NCBI GenBank assembly: GCA_947478685.1
Contig: CANJWO010000017.1
Span: 1-35,870 of the forward strand
DNA from: Chlamydiota bacterium
GTDB taxonomy: Bacteria; Chlamydiota; Chlamydiia; Chlamydiales; 2-12-FULL-49-11
Direction of reading: 5' to 3'
DNA length: 35,870 bases
Positions within the stretch are counted from its first letter, which is position 1. Each line of letters starts with the position of its first letter. The position numbers were made by a program, and so were the translations under genes. Of the stretch, positions 7,149 through 16,373 are shown piece after piece. The notes beneath the pieces were generated by a model. The model had not been told where the DNA came from, made no database searches, and saw only the letters and a list, made by a program, of their open reading frames with translations.

Positions 7149-8125
7149 TACCAATTAATTTCAATGCCGGGCTCCAGAGGGAGAAATTTCTCTAGAGTAA
7201 GATTATACTTTTTCATCGCTAAATACAAGTCATAAGGAGGCCTGGATGGTCCTTCATCGGAGAGTTTAAATGTCTTCCAATGCATACCTATGCTTAAGGC
7301 CGATTTAACGTCTTGGTGAATTTGGACTGCATCTTCAGGGCTTGAGTGAACGGTAAGCATAAATCTAGATGGTTTGTAAGTTCCTATAGGGCAGAGACAA
7401 AGATCTATTTGAGGGAAGATCTCTCCTATTTTTTTGAAATCATACTTATTATAAGCTGTGTCTCCGACAAAATAGAAACATTTATTCGGGCTCCCATTTC
7501 TAAGTGCTTTTACTACAAATCCCATCCATAAAGATTGATTTGCATCAAAAAGTCCCCTTCCAGAATGGTGTTGTGCTGGAACAGATGAGATCCAAAATTT
7601 AGCCCCTTTACTTGGGATATGTAAAAATGTCTCTTCCCACCATCTCAATTCTTTAACATGGAGTATCCCCCTTTTCTCAAACCACTTGCGAAGTCCCACG
7701 GGGACAAACCACTTAATGTGGGGAAATCGTTTATTTAAGGCTTTTACACTCTGCACGTCCAAATGGTCGTAGTGATTATGACTGATAAGTACTGCATCTA
7801 TCTCAGGAAGCCCGTCAATAGTCAAACTAGGATCATGACTTCTTTTAGGTCCAATAAAAGAGAGTGGCGAACACCTTTTTGCCCATATCGGGTCAGTCAA
7901 AATCCTAACCCCATCAATTTCAATCAGAAACGTCGAGTGATTGACCCAAACAACTTTAGGCTCATCCGGTTTAATCTCTTTTCTAGGAACAGGGTAGGAA
8001 AAATCTGCAGGGGGCGCAGCTATAGGCAAGACATCATCATAATGACCCCACTGCCAACGGAGAAAATGCCACACACTCCGCCGAATGTTTTTAATATATG
8101 GATTTGTGTATCTTTTCTTGATCAT
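7148..8125 (-). CDS. metallo-beta-lactamase-fold hydrolase, NAPE-PLD-like
   Basis: This 325-residue protein has the full metal-site set: H116-N-H118-Y-D120-H121 (SHNHYDHLD), H186-H187 (AQHHSGRG), D222 (VGDTAYN) and the late His in GMHWKTF. The WVNHSTFLIEIDG start and the HHSGRG/GMHWKTF details match the N-acyl-phosphatidylethanolamine phospholipase D group, not true beta-lactamases. That group hydrolyses phosphodiesters of N-acylated phospholipids; in bacteria the substrate is generally unproven. No signal peptide is seen, so it is probably cytosolic or peripheral. GGGAGCGG lies 2 bp before the ATG, giving a good start. It is transcribed in the same direction as the phosphofructokinase gene, 107 bp downstream of it. 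Confidence 0.85.
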   Translation of the reverse strand: MIKKRYTNPYIKNIRRSVWHFLRWQWGHYDDVLPIAAPPADFSYPVPRKEIKPDEPKVVWVNHSTFLIEIDGVRILTDPIWAKRCSPLSFIGPKRSHDPSLTIDGLPEIDAVLISHNHYDHLDVQSVKALNKRFPHIKWFVPVGLRKWFEKRGILHVKELRWWEETFLHIPSKGAKFWISSVPAQHHSGRGLFDANQSLWMGFVVKALRNGSPNKCFYFVGDTAYNKYDFKKIGEIFPQIDLCLCPIGTYKPSRFMLTVHSSPEDAVQIHQDVKSALSIGMHWKTFKLSDEGPSRPPYDLYLAMKKYNLTLEKFLPLEPGIEINW

Positions 8126-8232
8126 ATCCGCTCCCTGACACGATTAACAAGATATCGGATATTATTCTCAAATAAAATCACAATATTTCCAATTAGATAA
8201 TTAATAAACACATTATAAACGTTATGCGACTT

Positions 8233-9600
8233 TTAATTATGCTCTAAAAATAAGGTTATTGTGGTGATTTCTTTTAGGGGGCCACTGAATTGGATGGGGC
8301 CGGGACGTTTATAGTTGTCTTGAAGCCTATTTTGTTCTCTTTGGAGGAGAAAGGATTTAAAAACAGGTCCTTGAAGATCAACGAGGGCTTTGGCTATCAC
8401 TTTTTTCATTTTGCCATTTCGCATCTCTTCAACAAGAATTGGTCCCAATTCAACTGAACTTGGCTTCCAATCTGTTACTTCTTTTGCAACATTTCGGATC
8501 GCAGCCATGACGCCGCTTTTACCATTATTGATTAGAAGAGCTGCATTCATTCCTAGATTGTAACAGTAGGTTGCATCAAATTCAGACGGAAAGCCACATC
8601 TCCCTTCATATCCAAAAAAATGATAGGTGGGATTGAATTTTGCTACACTCCCCCTTCTTTTTAGCTCATCCCGTACCATCTTGCTGAGAAGTTTTTCTGT
8701 CTCAATTTTTGAAACCTGAATATTTCCATGACTATCTCTATCTTCAAGTAGCTCTGCAGGGATCTCTCCTGCCACTTCCGGAATAAATTCTATTAGCCCT
8801 TCAGGAATCAGAATGACCCCATAATTTTTTCCGTCTCTAGCTCTTTCATCCACAGTATCAGCAACTATTGTTACAATCTGCTTCAGAGTCCTTCCCTCTT
8901 TTGCAATCTCCTCACCGATAAGGGCGATATTTGGGCAAGTTTGTAGAGCGCATTCGAGTGTAACGTGAGAGGCTGTCCGACCCATCAACTTGATAAAATG
9001 CCAGTACTTTAGAGAAGATTTTGCGTCGATACAGATATTTCCAATCATCTCACTATATACTTTGCATGCAGTATCAAAGCCGAACGATATCTCGACATCT
9101 TTTGATTTTAAATCGCCATCAATAGTCTTTGGAACTCCAACAACAGAGCACTTAACCTCATTTTTCAATAGAAAATCGTGCAAAAAATAGGCGTTAGTAT
9201 TTGAATCATCGCCACCAATAATCACAAGCCCATCTAAATTAATCCTTTGAATCACTTCTTTGGCTTTCTCGAATTGATCAGGGGTATCAATCTTTGTCCG
9301 ACCAGTTCCTAGAAGGTCAAACCCCCCTAAATTACGGACTAAATCGATTTCACTTAAAGTGAGTGTCTTAAATTTTTCCTCTAAAATGCCTGAAGGGCCT
9401 CCGAGAAAGCCAATCAGCTCTGATTTTGGGTTGACCGCCATTAATGCGTCGTAAATACCTGCAGCTACGTTACTTCCGCCTGAGGCAGGTCCACCTGAAA
9501 ACAAGACTCCTACACGCAGAGGATCTCCAGTCGCAATTTTCTGAAATTCAGGCAAAATCCGAATCTTCTCTTTCCGTCTTATCTCTTCAAAGCTCATCAT
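8233..9600 (-). CDS. pfp: pyrophosphate-dependent 6-phosphofructokinase
   Basis: It catalyses the reversible phosphorylation of fructose 6-phosphate with PPi in glycolysis. PPi use is shown by GGDDS (129-133; ATP enzymes have GGDG) and PKTIDGD (157-163), where the Asp and the Lys block ATP binding. Substrate motifs MGRTASH (206-212), PEGLIEFIPE and YEGRCGFPSEFD are present, and the C-terminus GPIQFSGPL matches the chlamydial/plant long-type PFP. At 455 residues it is shorter than the roughly 550 usual for that type, without a visible break in the conserved core. Two successive ATG codons (9600 and 9597) are possible starts. No Shine-Dalgarno sequence is seen. It is divergent from pyrG, with about 70 bp between the two starts. 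Confidence 0.9.
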   Translation of the reverse strand: MMSFEEIRRKEKIRILPEFQKIATGDPLRVGVLFSGGPASGGSNVAAGIYDALMAVNPKSELIGFLGGPSGILEEKFKTLTLSEIDLVRNLGGFDLLGTGRTKIDTPDQFEKAKEVIQRINLDGLVIIGGDDSNTNAYFLHDFLLKNEVKCSVVGVPKTIDGDLKSKDVEISFGFDTACKVYSEMIGNICIDAKSSLKYWHFIKLMGRTASHVTLECALQTCPNIALIGEEIAKEGRTLKQIVTIVADTVDERARDGKNYGVILIPEGLIEFIPEVAGEIPAELLEDRDSHGNIQVSKIETEKLLSKMVRDELKRRGSVAKFNPTYHFFGYEGRCGFPSEFDATYCYNLGMNAALLINNGKSGVMAAIRNVAKEVTDWKPSSVELGPILVEEMRNGKMKKVIAKALVDLQGPVFKSFLLQREQNRLQDNYKRPGPIQFSGPLKEITTITLFLEHN

Positions 9601-9670
9601 AATAACTAATTTATAACATTTTTCTTTTTAATCTTCCCTACTTTTTTAAGGAATGTTATCATCTTTAGGC

Positions 9671-11296
9671 ATGACCAAAAAATTTATCTTTATTACAGGG
9701 GGCGTCCTCTCTTCTCTTGGGAAGGGGATCGCATCCGCCTCTATTGCCTTTCTATTGGAAGCAAAAGGGTTAAAAGTTGCTTTAATGAAGCTCGATCCAT
9801 ACCTGAATGTCGATCCTGGTACAATGAACCCCTTCCAACATGGCGAAGTCTATGTAACTGACGATGGGGCTGAAACCGATCTCGACCTCGGCCATTACCA
9901 CAGATTTACTAACTCCCCCCTCTCGAAAGCTTCAAACGCCACTTCTGGACAGATTTACTATGAAGTACTTAGAAGGGAACGTAAAGGAGATTATTTAGGA
10001 AAGACTGTTCAAGTAATTCCTCATATTACGGATGAGATTCGAAGACGTCTTGTTGAGTGTGCTAAGCAGGTCGATGGAATCGATGTGACCATTGTTGAAA
10101 TCGGCGGAACTGTGGGCGATATTGAGTCTCAGCCATTCTTAGAAGCGATCCGTCAATTCAGACATGAACATCTTCGAGATTCTATCAACATTCACCTTAC
10201 TTATGTTCCTTATATAGAACATGCGGGTGAAGTTAAAACAAAACCGACACAACATTCAGTTCAAAAGCTTCAGCAGAGTGGTATTTTTCCAGACATGATC
10301 CTATGTCGTTGTAAAGACCCTCTTGATGAAGAGATTAAGGCGAAAATCTCCCTTTTCTGTAACGTCCCCCTTCATGGAGTGATCGATCTTATCGATGTAA
10401 AAAACTCAATTTATGAAGTTCCCCTCCTCCTTCAAAAAGCAGGGCTTGAGAACTCTATTTCGGAACTATTAGGGCTTCCTCAAAAAACAGCAGACCTTAG
10501 TGTTTGGGAAAAGATGATTCAAACCTTGATCCAGACTAAAAAGCATGTCACAATTGCTGTTGTTGGCAAATACTTGCAACATCAAGATGCTTATAAGTCT
10601 GTATTTGAAGCCTTAAAGCATGGCGGAATCTCTAATGAGACCAAAGTCGATATTAAATGCATCGAGTCTGACAAAATTGCAGATGTTGACGATCTTCGCG
10701 AAAAGCTTGCAGGATGCTCTGGAATCCTAGTCCCAGGTGGCTTTGGTAGCCGCGGGATCTCAGGAATGATAATGGCCGCAAAATTTGCCAGGGAGAATAA
10801 CATCCCCTACTTTGGGATCTGTCTCGGAATGCAAATCATGGTCATCGAATTCGCTAGGGATGTCTTAAATCTTCCAGGCGCTCATTCGACTGAGATGGAT
10901 TTAGAGACGCCTGACAACATTATATCTCTGCTCTCAGAGCAAATTAACACAACCGACCTTGGTGGAAGTATGCGTCTTGGCGCCTATCCTTGTTCTGTTG
11001 ACCCTAAATCTTTAGCCTTTGCTTGCTATCAAAAAGAAGAGATCTCTGAAAGACATAGACATAGATACGAATTCAACAATCATTATAAAGAGCGCTGCGA
11101 AAGCAAAGGCTTAAAAATTGTTGGAACATGGAAAGAGGGTAACCTTTGTGAAATTATGGAGATCAAAGACCATCCATGGATGATCGGCGTCCAATTTCAC
11201 CCCGAATTTAAATCAAAACCCCTAGAACCTCACCCCCTATTTAAAGGTTTCATTGCAGCAGCACTTAAATATAACGATGAGAGTCGTCGGAATTGA
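9671..11296 (+). CDS. pyrG: CTP synthase
   Basis: It makes CTP from UTP, ATP and glutamine. The N-terminal synthetase domain opens with FIFITGGVLSSLGKGIASAS and carries KLDPYLNVDPGTMNP and VEIGGTVGDIES. The C-terminal glutamine amidotransferase domain has the nucleophile Cys in GICLGMQ and the His-Glu pair in QFHPEFKS. Length (541 residues) is normal. I chose ATG 9671 (MTKKFIF), which matches family starts. An in-frame ATG at 9653 adds six residues but sits directly on its AAGGA. The gene overlaps ruvX by 20 bp. The order pyrG-yqgF-zwf-devB is the one seen in Chlamydia. Confidence 0.96.
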   Translation: MTKKFIFITGGVLSSLGKGIASASIAFLLEAKGLKVALMKLDPYLNVDPGTMNPFQHGEVYVTDDGAETDLDLGHYHRFTNSPLSKASNATSGQIYYEVLRRERKGDYLGKTVQVIPHITDEIRRRLVECAKQVDGIDVTIVEIGGTVGDIESQPFLEAIRQFRHEHLRDSINIHLTYVPYIEHAGEVKTKPTQHSVQKLQQSGIFPDMILCRCKDPLDEEIKAKISLFCNVPLHGVIDLIDVKNSIYEVPLLLQKAGLENSISELLGLPQKTADLSVWEKMIQTLIQTKKHVTIAVVGKYLQHQDAYKSVFEALKHGGISNETKVDIKCIESDKIADVDDLREKLAGCSGILVPGGFGSRGISGMIMAAKFARENNIPYFGICLGMQIMVIEFARDVLNLPGAHSTEMDLETPDNIISLLSEQINTTDLGGSMRLGAYPCSVDPKSLAFACYQKEEISERHRHRYEFNNHYKERCESKGLKIVGTWKEGNLCEIMEIKDHPWMIGVQFHPEFKSKPLEPHPLFKGFIAAALKYNDESRRN

Positions 11297-11702
11297 TTTT
11301 GGTATGAAACGAATTGGAGTTGCTATCTCCAATTCGTTACTCTCATTTGCTATGCCCATCGGCAGAGTCGAGCGAATTAAAAACGACAAACAAACGCTAT
11401 TAAATCTAATGCATCTACTTAAAGATTACAAAGATATAGATAGATTTGTAATAGGTCTACCCCTACATCTTTCAGGTCGTGAGAGTGAGATGTCTGCAGA
11501 GGTTAGAAAATTTGCTGCCTTTTTAGAGAGTGAGACAAAAATTGCTGTAAAATTTATTGATGAAAGACTTACCTCAAAAACAGCAGAAGGCCTTCTAAGA
11601 GAACGGGAAATGAATCGAAAAGAGCGCAAAAATCATGTCGACACTTTATCTGCGACCCTCATTTTACAAACATATCTTGAACTCATTTCCCTAAGTAAGT
11701 AA
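11277..11702 (+). CDS. ruvX: RuvX/YqgF family Holliday junction resolvase-like nuclease
   Basis: A 141-residue RNase H-fold protein. The three acidic catalytic positions are the Asp in VGIDFGMKRIG, the Glu in FIDERLTS and the Asp in NHVDTLSATLIL. The family is implicated in processing the 5' end of pre-16S rRNA and was also proposed as a Holliday junction resolvase. I place the start at ATG 11277 (MRVVGIDFG), since the frame upstream has only TTG and non-family sequence. It overlaps the end of pyrG by 20 bp, implying translational coupling. Zwf follows after 28 bp with its own strong ribosome-binding site. Confidence 0.9.
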   Translation: MRVVGIDFGMKRIGVAISNSLLSFAMPIGRVERIKNDKQTLLNLMHLLKDYKDIDRFVIGLPLHLSGRESEMSAEVRKFAAFLESETKIAVKFIDERLTSKTAEGLLREREMNRKERKNHVDTLSATLILQTYLELISLSK

Positions 11703-11730
11703 ATAATATACTGAAAGGAGAATATATATA

Positions 11731-13326
11731 ATGAATAGGGCTTATAGCTGTGAACCTGATCAACCGTCACATATTAAAATAATTGACGGCAATGAAGAGC
11801 CCTTTGAAAACCCTTTTCACGAACCTGAATATGGTAAACCACCAGAGCCTTGCATTCTTGTTATCTTTGGAGCTTCTGGCGACTTAACCGGAAGAAAATT
11901 GATTCCAGCTCTTTTCAATCTTATGAAGGAGGGCAATCTCCCGGCTAATTTCATTTGTGTTGGTGTAGCAAGAAGGCCAAAAGCTGTCGAAGAATTTCGC
12001 CATGAGATGTCTGAACAAATTAAAAAATTCTCCAGGGCTAAGCCGGAAGAATCTGAACTTTTTACATTTGTGGAAAAGCTTTTCTACTACCAACTAGAAT
12101 TTCATGATGACACAGCATACGATAACTTAAATCTCTTTCTAAAAGATCTCGATAAAAATTATGGAACTAGAGGAAACAGGGTCTTTTATCTCTCAGTACA
12201 GCCTACCTATTTTCTCTCGATCATTGAAAAGCTAAAAGGGCACTCTCTTATTTATGCTGCCGATCAACCTCATCAATTCTCAAGAGTTATTATTGAAAAG
12301 CCTTTTGGGCACGACTACTCCTCAGCAATTGCCCTTCAGAAGGATCTCTCTCAATACTTAGCTGAAAGCCAGATATTCCGAATCGATCACTATTTAGGAA
12401 AAGAGACTGTTCAAAACCTCCTTGTTTTCCGTTTCAGCAATTCTATTTTTGAAGGACTTTGGAATCATCGGTATGTAGATAATATCCAAATCACTGTAGC
12501 AGAAAGCATTGGAATTGAGGGTCGGGGCGCATTTTATGAGGGACAAGGACTTACAAGAGATGTTATTCAGAATCACCTAATGCAACTTCTCTCTCTTGTG
12601 GCAATGGAGCCTCCAATTAATTTAACTCCTGATGCGATCCGCAATGAAAAAGTAAAGGTACTGCAATCTCTTCAATGCATTCCAATATCCAAAATAGATA
12701 CTTTTGCTATTCGAGGCCAATATAAAGAAGGGTATATTGATGGTGATCCCGTATCAGCCTATAGACAGGAGCCTAATGTAGCCGCAAACTCAAACATAGA
12801 GACCTTTGCAGCTCTGCGACTTCAAATTGAGAACTGGCGTTGGGCAGGTGTTCCAATTTATGTAAGGGCAGGAAAACGTCTCTCTAAAAGATCTACTGAA
12901 ATTGTTGTCACTTTCAAAAAAGCACCGAGCATATTGTTCAATAAAAACGAGCACTATAATGTGCCTAACCAAGTGATTTTCAGCATCCAACCAAATGAAG
13001 GAATCTCGATCAAATTTAATACAAAAATCCCCGGCGGAGCAACCATTGTTCAACCCGTCAAAATGGATTTTCGTTATGCAAGTTATTTTGGAGCAGAAGT
13101 CCCCGAAGCTTATGAACGCTTAATTCACGATGCTATTGTAGGCGACAGCACCCTTTTTGCTAGGGTTGATGAATCCATTAATTCATGGCGAATCCTTACT
13201 CCTGTACTAAAGCATTGGGCAGAAAACCCCTTGAAACCAGAAGAATTATATTCTGCCGGCACCTTTGGTCCAAAGATGGCTGACCTCCTTCCTAAACAAG
13301 AACAGAGGAGATGGAAACCTGTATGA
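11731..13326 (+). CDS. zwf: glucose-6-phosphate 1-dehydrogenase
   Basis: It oxidises glucose 6-phosphate to 6-phosphogluconolactone with NADP+, the first step of the oxidative pentose phosphate pathway. The nucleotide-binding motif is IFGASGDLTGRKL (45-57), the active-site motif RIDHYLGKE starts at R217 with H220 and K224, and IIEKPFGHD is present. Length (531) is close to the family. The first 40 residues, before the Rossmann strand, are an unconserved extension of the kind seen in chlamydial enzymes. AAAGGAG lies 10 bp upstream of the ATG. It overlaps the opcA-like gene by 4 bp (ATGA), and pgl follows, so the first two pathway steps are co-transcribed with the putative assembly factor. Confidence 0.96.
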   Translation: MNRAYSCEPDQPSHIKIIDGNEEPFENPFHEPEYGKPPEPCILVIFGASGDLTGRKLIPALFNLMKEGNLPANFICVGVARRPKAVEEFRHEMSEQIKKFSRAKPEESELFTFVEKLFYYQLEFHDDTAYDNLNLFLKDLDKNYGTRGNRVFYLSVQPTYFLSIIEKLKGHSLIYAADQPHQFSRVIIEKPFGHDYSSAIALQKDLSQYLAESQIFRIDHYLGKETVQNLLVFRFSNSIFEGLWNHRYVDNIQITVAESIGIEGRGAFYEGQGLTRDVIQNHLMQLLSLVAMEPPINLTPDAIRNEKVKVLQSLQCIPISKIDTFAIRGQYKEGYIDGDPVSAYRQEPNVAANSNIETFAALRLQIENWRWAGVPIYVRAGKRLSKRSTEIVVTFKKAPSILFNKNEHYNVPNQVIFSIQPNEGISIKFNTKIPGGATIVQPVKMDFRYASYFGAEVPEAYERLIHDAIVGDSTLFARVDESINSWRILTPVLKHWAENPLKPEELYSAGTFGPKMADLLPKQEQRRWKPV

Positions 13327-14417
13327 CAACATATATTCACCCAAAAGATATCGATAAAGCAAGAGAGGCTCTTTGGAAACAGTACCAAGGCGCCAATGCA
13401 GTTAGGGCATCTCTTTTTAATTTAGTGATTTATACAAAGGACAATGAGAGACAAGCCTATCTTCAAAAGACTGCGCAAAGCGTAATAAGAAAATTCCCCT
13501 GCCGTATTATTATGATCAACGAGGCCACAGATAGTAAGGAATCCTACCTCAGGACTTTTGTATCCGACTTACAACCAGAAGATCGTAGCAGCTCACTTTT
13601 TTGCGACATGCTTAATTTTGAAGTGAGCGGAGATCATATAGATAGGATCCCTTATGTGGTGGCTCCTAATTTATTAGCAGATCTCCCTGTCTATTTTCTT
13701 TGGGGAGCTGATCCCAGCAAAAATGACCTTATTGGCGTGCAACTGAAAGACCTTGCAACAAGGACCATTTTTGATTCGGAAACATCTGAATCTATGACAG
13801 CTTTCTCTAAAACTCTTTTAGCTCTTCATGAAAATGTCTCTTGCGATATTGGCGATCTTAATTGGGCAAGACTTGCCCCCTGGAGAGACTTATTTGTTCA
13901 TACCTTCAATGATCCTGAAAAATTAAAATGTTTAAAAGAGTCCAAGGATATTAGGATCACTTATAATGTTGTCTCAACTAAACAGTTTTGTCATACTAAA
14001 ATCCAGGCAACCTATTTTCAAGCATGGATTGCTACGAAACTTAAATGGACTTATGAAAGCACTCTTGGCACAAAAGACGAGCTCTCTTTTAAATACACTA
14101 CTCCAAATGGCCCTGTAACAGTTACTCTACTTCCTGGAAAATATGACCAAGTACTACCCGGAAGACTATTAAAATTTGAATCATTTTCTACTCATAATGA
14201 ACATATTTTATTAGAAAAAAGTAAGCAAAATCCCCAACAAATTACAATCCACCATTCAACTCCTTATCACTGTGAAATGCCCGCCTACTTTCTACTTGAT
14301 AAAGAGATATCGGGCAAATCAATGATCCATGAAATCTACAGCCAGGGAACAAGGGGATGCTTTATTGATATCTTAAAACTCATTTCAAAATACAATCAGG
14401 ATTCAATTTGTTCATAA
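13323..14417 (+). CDS. opcA: OpcA-like glucose-6-phosphate dehydrogenase assembly protein
   Basis: The product is about 364 residues and lies between zwf and pgl. The mid-protein LPVYFLWGADPS and DSETSE, with the following WARLAPWRDL, are typical of the OpcA family, which in cyanobacteria and actinobacteria is needed for active G6PD. The C-terminus has beta-rich sequence. There is no catalytic motif, as expected for a chaperone-like or allosteric partner. Two starts are possible: ATG 13323, overlapping the zwf stop as ATGA with GAGGAG 12 bp upstream, or ATG 13311, which abuts GAGGAG directly. I prefer 13323. In classical Chlamydia zwf and devB are adjacent, so this gene is extra here. Confidence 0.8.
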   Translation: MTTYIHPKDIDKAREALWKQYQGANAVRASLFNLVIYTKDNERQAYLQKTAQSVIRKFPCRIIMINEATDSKESYLRTFVSDLQPEDRSSSLFCDMLNFEVSGDHIDRIPYVVAPNLLADLPVYFLWGADPSKNDLIGVQLKDLATRTIFDSETSESMTAFSKTLLALHENVSCDIGDLNWARLAPWRDLFVHTFNDPEKLKCLKESKDIRITYNVVSTKQFCHTKIQATYFQAWIATKLKWTYESTLGTKDELSFKYTTPNGPVTVTLLPGKYDQVLPGRLLKFESFSTHNEHILLEKSKQNPQQITIHHSTPYHCEMPAYFLLDKEISGKSMIHEIYSQGTRGCFIDILKLISKYNQDSICS

Positions 14418-15139
14418 CAATTGACACGCGAAGGAAAGTAGTTGTCCCAGGCAACGAATCAGAAACAGTAGCCTATGCCGCGGGCCATTTTATAAAATGT
14501 GCAAAAACTGCAATCGAATTTCACGGAACATTCTTTGTTGCTCTCTCTGGAGGTTCAACCCCAAAACAGATCTACGAAAAATTAGCCTCTAATCACAAAA
14601 ACTCGATCGATTGGCAAAAAGTTTTCCTCTTCTGGAGCGATGAACGTGCTGTTCCTGCAGATCATCCCGATAGTAATTATAAAATGGCTATGGATTCCGG
14701 TTTTACAAAGCTTGGAGTCCCCCCCTCGCATATTTTTCGGATGAAAGGGGAAGGTGACATAACAGTTCATGCAACTGAATACGAAGCACTTATAAATAAA
14801 ACGCTAAACAAGAGACATTTTGATCTCATTATGCTAGGCGTTGGCGAAGATGGCCATACTGCCTCCCTTTTTCCTGGGACAAAAGGTCTTACTATTACCG
14901 ATAAACTTGTCATTGCAAACGAGGTTCCTCAAAAAAATACCCTGCGCATGACCTTCACTTACCCCTTAATTAATTCTGCCCATAATATAGCCTTTTATGC
15001 GATGGGCAAAAATAAAGAAGAAATTATTAAAAAAGTCCTTACTACAGATTTATTTCCATCTAGTCTCGTTGGAAATGAACTTCACCCCGCTCTTTGGATA
15101 CTAGATACTTCTGCGGCAAGCCTGCTAAATAGATCTTAA
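14408..15139 (+). CDS. pgl: 6-phosphogluconolactonase
   Basis: It hydrolyses 6-phosphogluconolactone, the product of Zwf. Family motifs: ALSGGSTPKQIYE (44-56), FWSDERAVPADHPDSNY (74-90) and GVGEDGHTASLFPG, which contains the catalytic His. Length 243 residues is normal. The start is TTG 14408, as no ATG exists before conserved sequence; AGGA sits 6 bp upstream, and the gene overlaps the opcA-like stop by 10 bp. It closes the zwf-opcA-pgl operon, called devB in Chlamydia. Confidence 0.93.
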   Translation: MFITIDTRRKVVVPGNESETVAYAAGHFIKCAKTAIEFHGTFFVALSGGSTPKQIYEKLASNHKNSIDWQKVFLFWSDERAVPADHPDSNYKMAMDSGFTKLGVPPSHIFRMKGEGDITVHATEYEALINKTLNKRHFDLIMLGVGEDGHTASLFPGTKGLTITDKLVIANEVPQKNTLRMTFTYPLINSAHNIAFYAMGKNKEEIIKKVLTTDLFPSSLVGNELHPALWILDTSAASLLNRS

Positions 15140-15233
15140 TGAAATCTTAAAAATATATTGTAAAAATTCTCCCCTTACACTAAAGTGCTGGTATCTTGAA
15201 AATAATGCTAGCGATAGCAATTGAGGATTCATT

Positions 15234-16331
15234 ATGGACGTTTCATTTCTTAGACCTTCTATTACTGAGGTTCCCGACCCTTTTCTACTCGAATTAAAAG
15301 AAGACCTTACACTAATGCAGGATGCTTGTGGAAATCTAGCTCAAGGATTTGACAGCTCGATTTCGGCCCTATTACCCATGGACTTGGAACTCCCTGCAGG
15401 AAAAATTCATAGAGCATCAGAAGTCCTATTAGACCTGCTCACTCCGAGACCTGAACCAAGGAAACTTAGGGGCGATTCAGTTATTACAGATTCTAGCGAA
15501 GAACTACAATCACCCACTGTCCACGTACGTAGGTTATCTACACTTTCTGCAGCTACATCACCTCATCTTCTCCCTAGACAAATACCAACATTAGAACAAC
15601 TTGTTATCAGCATTGATCAACTTGATCACGCATCTTCAAGTTTTTTTCCCGCTAGTCCAGAAGCTACTGAAGTAGATTCTGGTGCTTTTATCGCTTCTGC
15701 TAACAAAACTCTCATTCTAGTAGCAAAGGCTTTATATGAACTTAGAGGATCTGCTTCCCCTATTGTGATGGAATCCAAAGAAGTGGCTAGCGCTGTAGCT
15801 GCTCCTGCCCCATTTGCCCTTCCTAAAGCAAAAATGGGGGTAGTTGATGATGATACAGCCGTAAGAAGCATCCTTTCAAAAAGATTTTTATCTGACTATA
15901 AAACTGGTGACATTCCTATGGCTGTTGACGGCATATCTGCTGTAGATGGTTTGTTAACATGTGAGGGCAAAACACTTGAAATTCTATTTTTAGACAATTT
16001 CATGCCAGGAAGAACTGGAGCGGAGATTATCCGTTTAATCCGTAGTAATCCTGAATGGTCTAAAATAGTCGTAGTATTTTTAACAACTGATGATAGTTTT
16101 AATGTGATGATTGAACAGAGAAAATCAGATGGTTCTGTTGAAAGACTACCTAAATGGAAGACTCTCGGGTTTGATGCCTACCTGATAAAGCCTATTAAAA
16201 AAACTGACCTAGCACAATGCCTTAAAGAAACATATCAAAGGCTCTTCCGTTCTACTGATCCACTTGATGAAAGACGCTGGATTACAAATAATCGGGAATG
16301 TGCCGCAGCGGCCTCGGTTGAAAAAATGTAG
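15234..16331 (+). CDS. response-regulator receiver-domain protein with long N-terminal extension
   Basis: A CheY-like receiver domain occupies about residues 199-335: acidic pocket D205/D206 (GVVDDDTAV), phosphoacceptor D254 (LFLDNFMPGRTG), switch T284/T285 (FLTTDDS) and K319 (YLIKPI). The first 195 residues are Ala/Ser/Pro-rich with helical stretches, and I recognise no domain in them. There is no DNA-binding output domain after the receiver, only a 30-residue tail. So it would signal by protein contact, or the N-terminal half is the output. No histidine kinase lies nearby. Chlamydiae have few two-component proteins. GAGG precedes the ATG by 7 bp. Transcription is probably separate from pgl (94-bp gap). 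Confidence 0.8.
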   Translation: MDVSFLRPSITEVPDPFLLELKEDLTLMQDACGNLAQGFDSSISALLPMDLELPAGKIHRASEVLLDLLTPRPEPRKLRGDSVITDSSEELQSPTVHVRRLSTLSAATSPHLLPRQIPTLEQLVISIDQLDHASSSFFPASPEATEVDSGAFIASANKTLILVAKALYELRGSASPIVMESKEVASAVAAPAPFALPKAKMGVVDDDTAVRSILSKRFLSDYKTGDIPMAVDGISAVDGLLTCEGKTLEILFLDNFMPGRTGAEIIRLIRSNPEWSKIVVVFLTTDDSFNVMIEQRKSDGSVERLPKWKTLGFDAYLIKPIKKTDLAQCLKETYQRLFRSTDPLDERRWITNNRECAAAASVEKM

Positions 16332-16343
16332 ACTTTTTAGTCG

Positions 16344-16373
16344 TCTTTCCCATAAATGAAATTATGGGAAAGA
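16344..16373 (+). promoter_or_regulatory. perfect 12-bp hairpin enclosing the DUF502 start codon
   Basis: TCTTTCCCATAA pairs perfectly with TTATGGGAAAGA around the loop ATGAAA. The ATG of the next gene (16364-16366) lies in the 3' arm. The gene has no Shine-Dalgarno sequence, and folding would hide its start. TTTT follows the stem at once, so it could also terminate the receiver gene's transcript. Confidence 0.6.

Noticed and set aside
7763-8200. 145-codon plus-strand ORF
   Set aside because: It is antisense to the MBL-fold hydrolase, which has all its metal ligands in frame.
9653-9670. upstream ATG for pyrG
   Set aside because: The ATG at 9671 matches the family start; the upstream ATG abuts AAGGA too closely to use it as a binding site. 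It is not fully excluded.
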